From Pseudomonas sp. JQ170C (lineage in GTDB: Bacteria; Pseudomonadota; Gammaproteobacteria; Pseudomonadales; Pseudomonadaceae), in contig NZ_CP141608.1 of the NCBI RefSeq assembly GCF_035581345.1, positions 5,858,501 to 5,922,500 of the forward strand: a stretch of 64,000 nt of DNA, written 5' to 3'. This document shows, piece by piece, positions 63,327 to 64,000 of this stretch (positions are counted from its first letter, which is position 1; every line of letters begins with the position of its first letter). A program made the translations under genes and the position numbers. The notes under the pieces were generated by a model, which did not search any database, was not told where the DNA came from, and worked only from the letters and a program-made list of their open reading frames with translations.

Positions 63327-64000
63327 TTCCACCGTCACCGATTTGGCCAGGTTACGCGGCTGGTCAACGTCGGTGCCCTTGAGCACGGCCACGTAGTACG
63401 ACAGCAGCTGCAGCGGGATGGTGTAGAGGATCGGCGCCAGCGCATCGATGATGTGCGGTACGGCGATCACGTGAGTCCCTTCACCATTGCTCATGCCAGC
63501 CTGTGCATCGGCGAACACGATCAGCTCGCCGCCACGGGCACGTACTTCCTGCAAGTTGGACTTGAGCTTCTCCAGCAGTTCGTTGTTCGGCGCCACGGTG
63601 ACTACCGGCATGTCGCTGTCCACCAGGGCCAGTGGGCCGTGCTTGAGCTCTCCGGCAGGATAAGCTTCGGCGTGGATGTAGGAGATTTCCTTGAGTTTCA
63701 GGGCACCTTCCATTGCCACAGGGAACTGAGCGCCACGGCCGAGGAACAGGGTGTGGTGCTTGTCGGCGAACAGCTCGGCGGTTTTCTCGACGATTGCATC
63801 CATCGCCAGGGCTTCACCCAGGCGGGACGGCAGGCGGCGCAATTCTTCGACCAGCTCGGCTTCGACACCGGCTTCCAGCGTGCCGCGCACCTGGCCCAAG
63901 GACAGGGTCAGCAGCATCAGCGACACCAACTGGGTGGTGAAGGCCTTGGTCGACGCCACACCGATTTCCGGCCCGGCCTGGGTCAGCAAGGTCAGGTCGG
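63324..64000 (-). CDS. glmS: Glutamine-fructose-6-phosphate aminotransferase (N-terminal part outside window)
   Basis: The visible 225 residues are the C-terminal SIS isomerase domain of GlmS, which makes glucosamine 6-phosphate from fructose 6-phosphate and glutamine for peptidoglycan and [63 protein letters not shown] and the C-terminal [15 protein letters not shown] are conserved. The gene continues past the right edge. Its 3' end is the standard Tn7 target. Confidence 0.97.
   Translation of the reverse strand, partial: DLTLLTQAGPEIGVASTKAFTTQLVSLMLLTLSLGQVRGTLEAGVEAELVEELRRLPSRLGEALAMDAIVEKTAELFADKHHTLFLGRGAQFPVAMEGALKLKEISYIHAEAYPAGELKHGPLALVDSDMPVVTVAPNNELLEKLKSNLQEVRARGGELIVFADAQAGMSNGEGTHVIAVPHIIDALAPILYTIPLQLLSYYVAVLKGTDVDQPRNLAKSVTVE

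Overview
The window reads as chromosome from a fluorescent Pseudomonas, most likely the P. putida group. The pst operon, aspA, purEK, the two-subunit pyruvate carboxylase, a third-type zwf with its RpiR regulator, uvrD, pdxY, folE2, cfa, lpd and glmS follow one another in the order I remember from the end of P. putida chromosomes near the replication origin. High-GC codon use and many copies of a REP palindrome built around GCGGGCTTGCCCCGCG fit this. The species assignment is inference from remembered gene order and protein features, not from a search. All genes look intact. I saw no rRNA, tRNA, CRISPR array, prophage, insertion sequence or defence system.

Layout. 1-6.9 kb: phoU (cut by the left edge), pstB, pstA, pstC and pstS on the minus strand, with three Pho half-sites at 11-bp spacing before pstS. 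6.9-13.6 kb: MFS transporter, thioesterase, hexose-6-phosphate mutarotase, two small envelope proteins, purEK and a LysR regulator. 13.8-16.4 kb: aspA and an asparaginase. 16.4-19.7 kb: AraC regulator, acetylpolyamine deacetylase and a polyamine-binding protein. 19.7-23.1 kb: MocR regulator divergent from a PaiB-like protein and two acetyltransferases. 23.3-30.4 kb: pyruvate carboxylase with LysR regulator, then RpiR regulator and zwf. 30.4-48.3 kb: housekeeping genes, including a c-di-GMP protein, uvrD with a LexA-like site, a cation/proton antiporter, pdxY, and two CobW-type metallochaperones. One of these (zigA) shares a Zur-like operator with a divergent secreted-protein/folE2 pair. Then come cardiolipin synthase and cfa. 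48.4-49.9 kb: lpd.

49.85-63.3 kb, between lpd and glmS, is a complete benzoate-to-muconolactone catabolic block. On the minus strand the order is benR-like regulator, benK, benF porin, benR, benABCD, catBCA, benE; catR is divergent at the far end. Outer-membrane entry, proton-coupled uptake, dioxygenation to the cis-diol, oxidation to catechol, ortho-cleavage and lactonisation are all encoded, with catBCA only 20 bp behind benD. Two regulators of the BenR/XylS type each lie just upstream of a promoter carrying two TGCA-N6-GGNTA-like half-sites spaced exactly 21 bp, with the same TAACCTG element at the same distance. Leaders of benA, benF, benK, catA and the second regulator carry A-rich AAnAAnAA motifs like those bound by Hfq/Crc.

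The observations I rate highest are this doubled BenR circuit with its catabolite-repression motifs, the bidirectional Zur-like operator with an uncharacterised secreted protein, two clusters of perfect DnaA boxes inside coding genes (20.88-20.99 kb and 41.47-41.80 kb), and terminator-like hairpins in the purEK leader. I did not find a clearly new multi-gene system.
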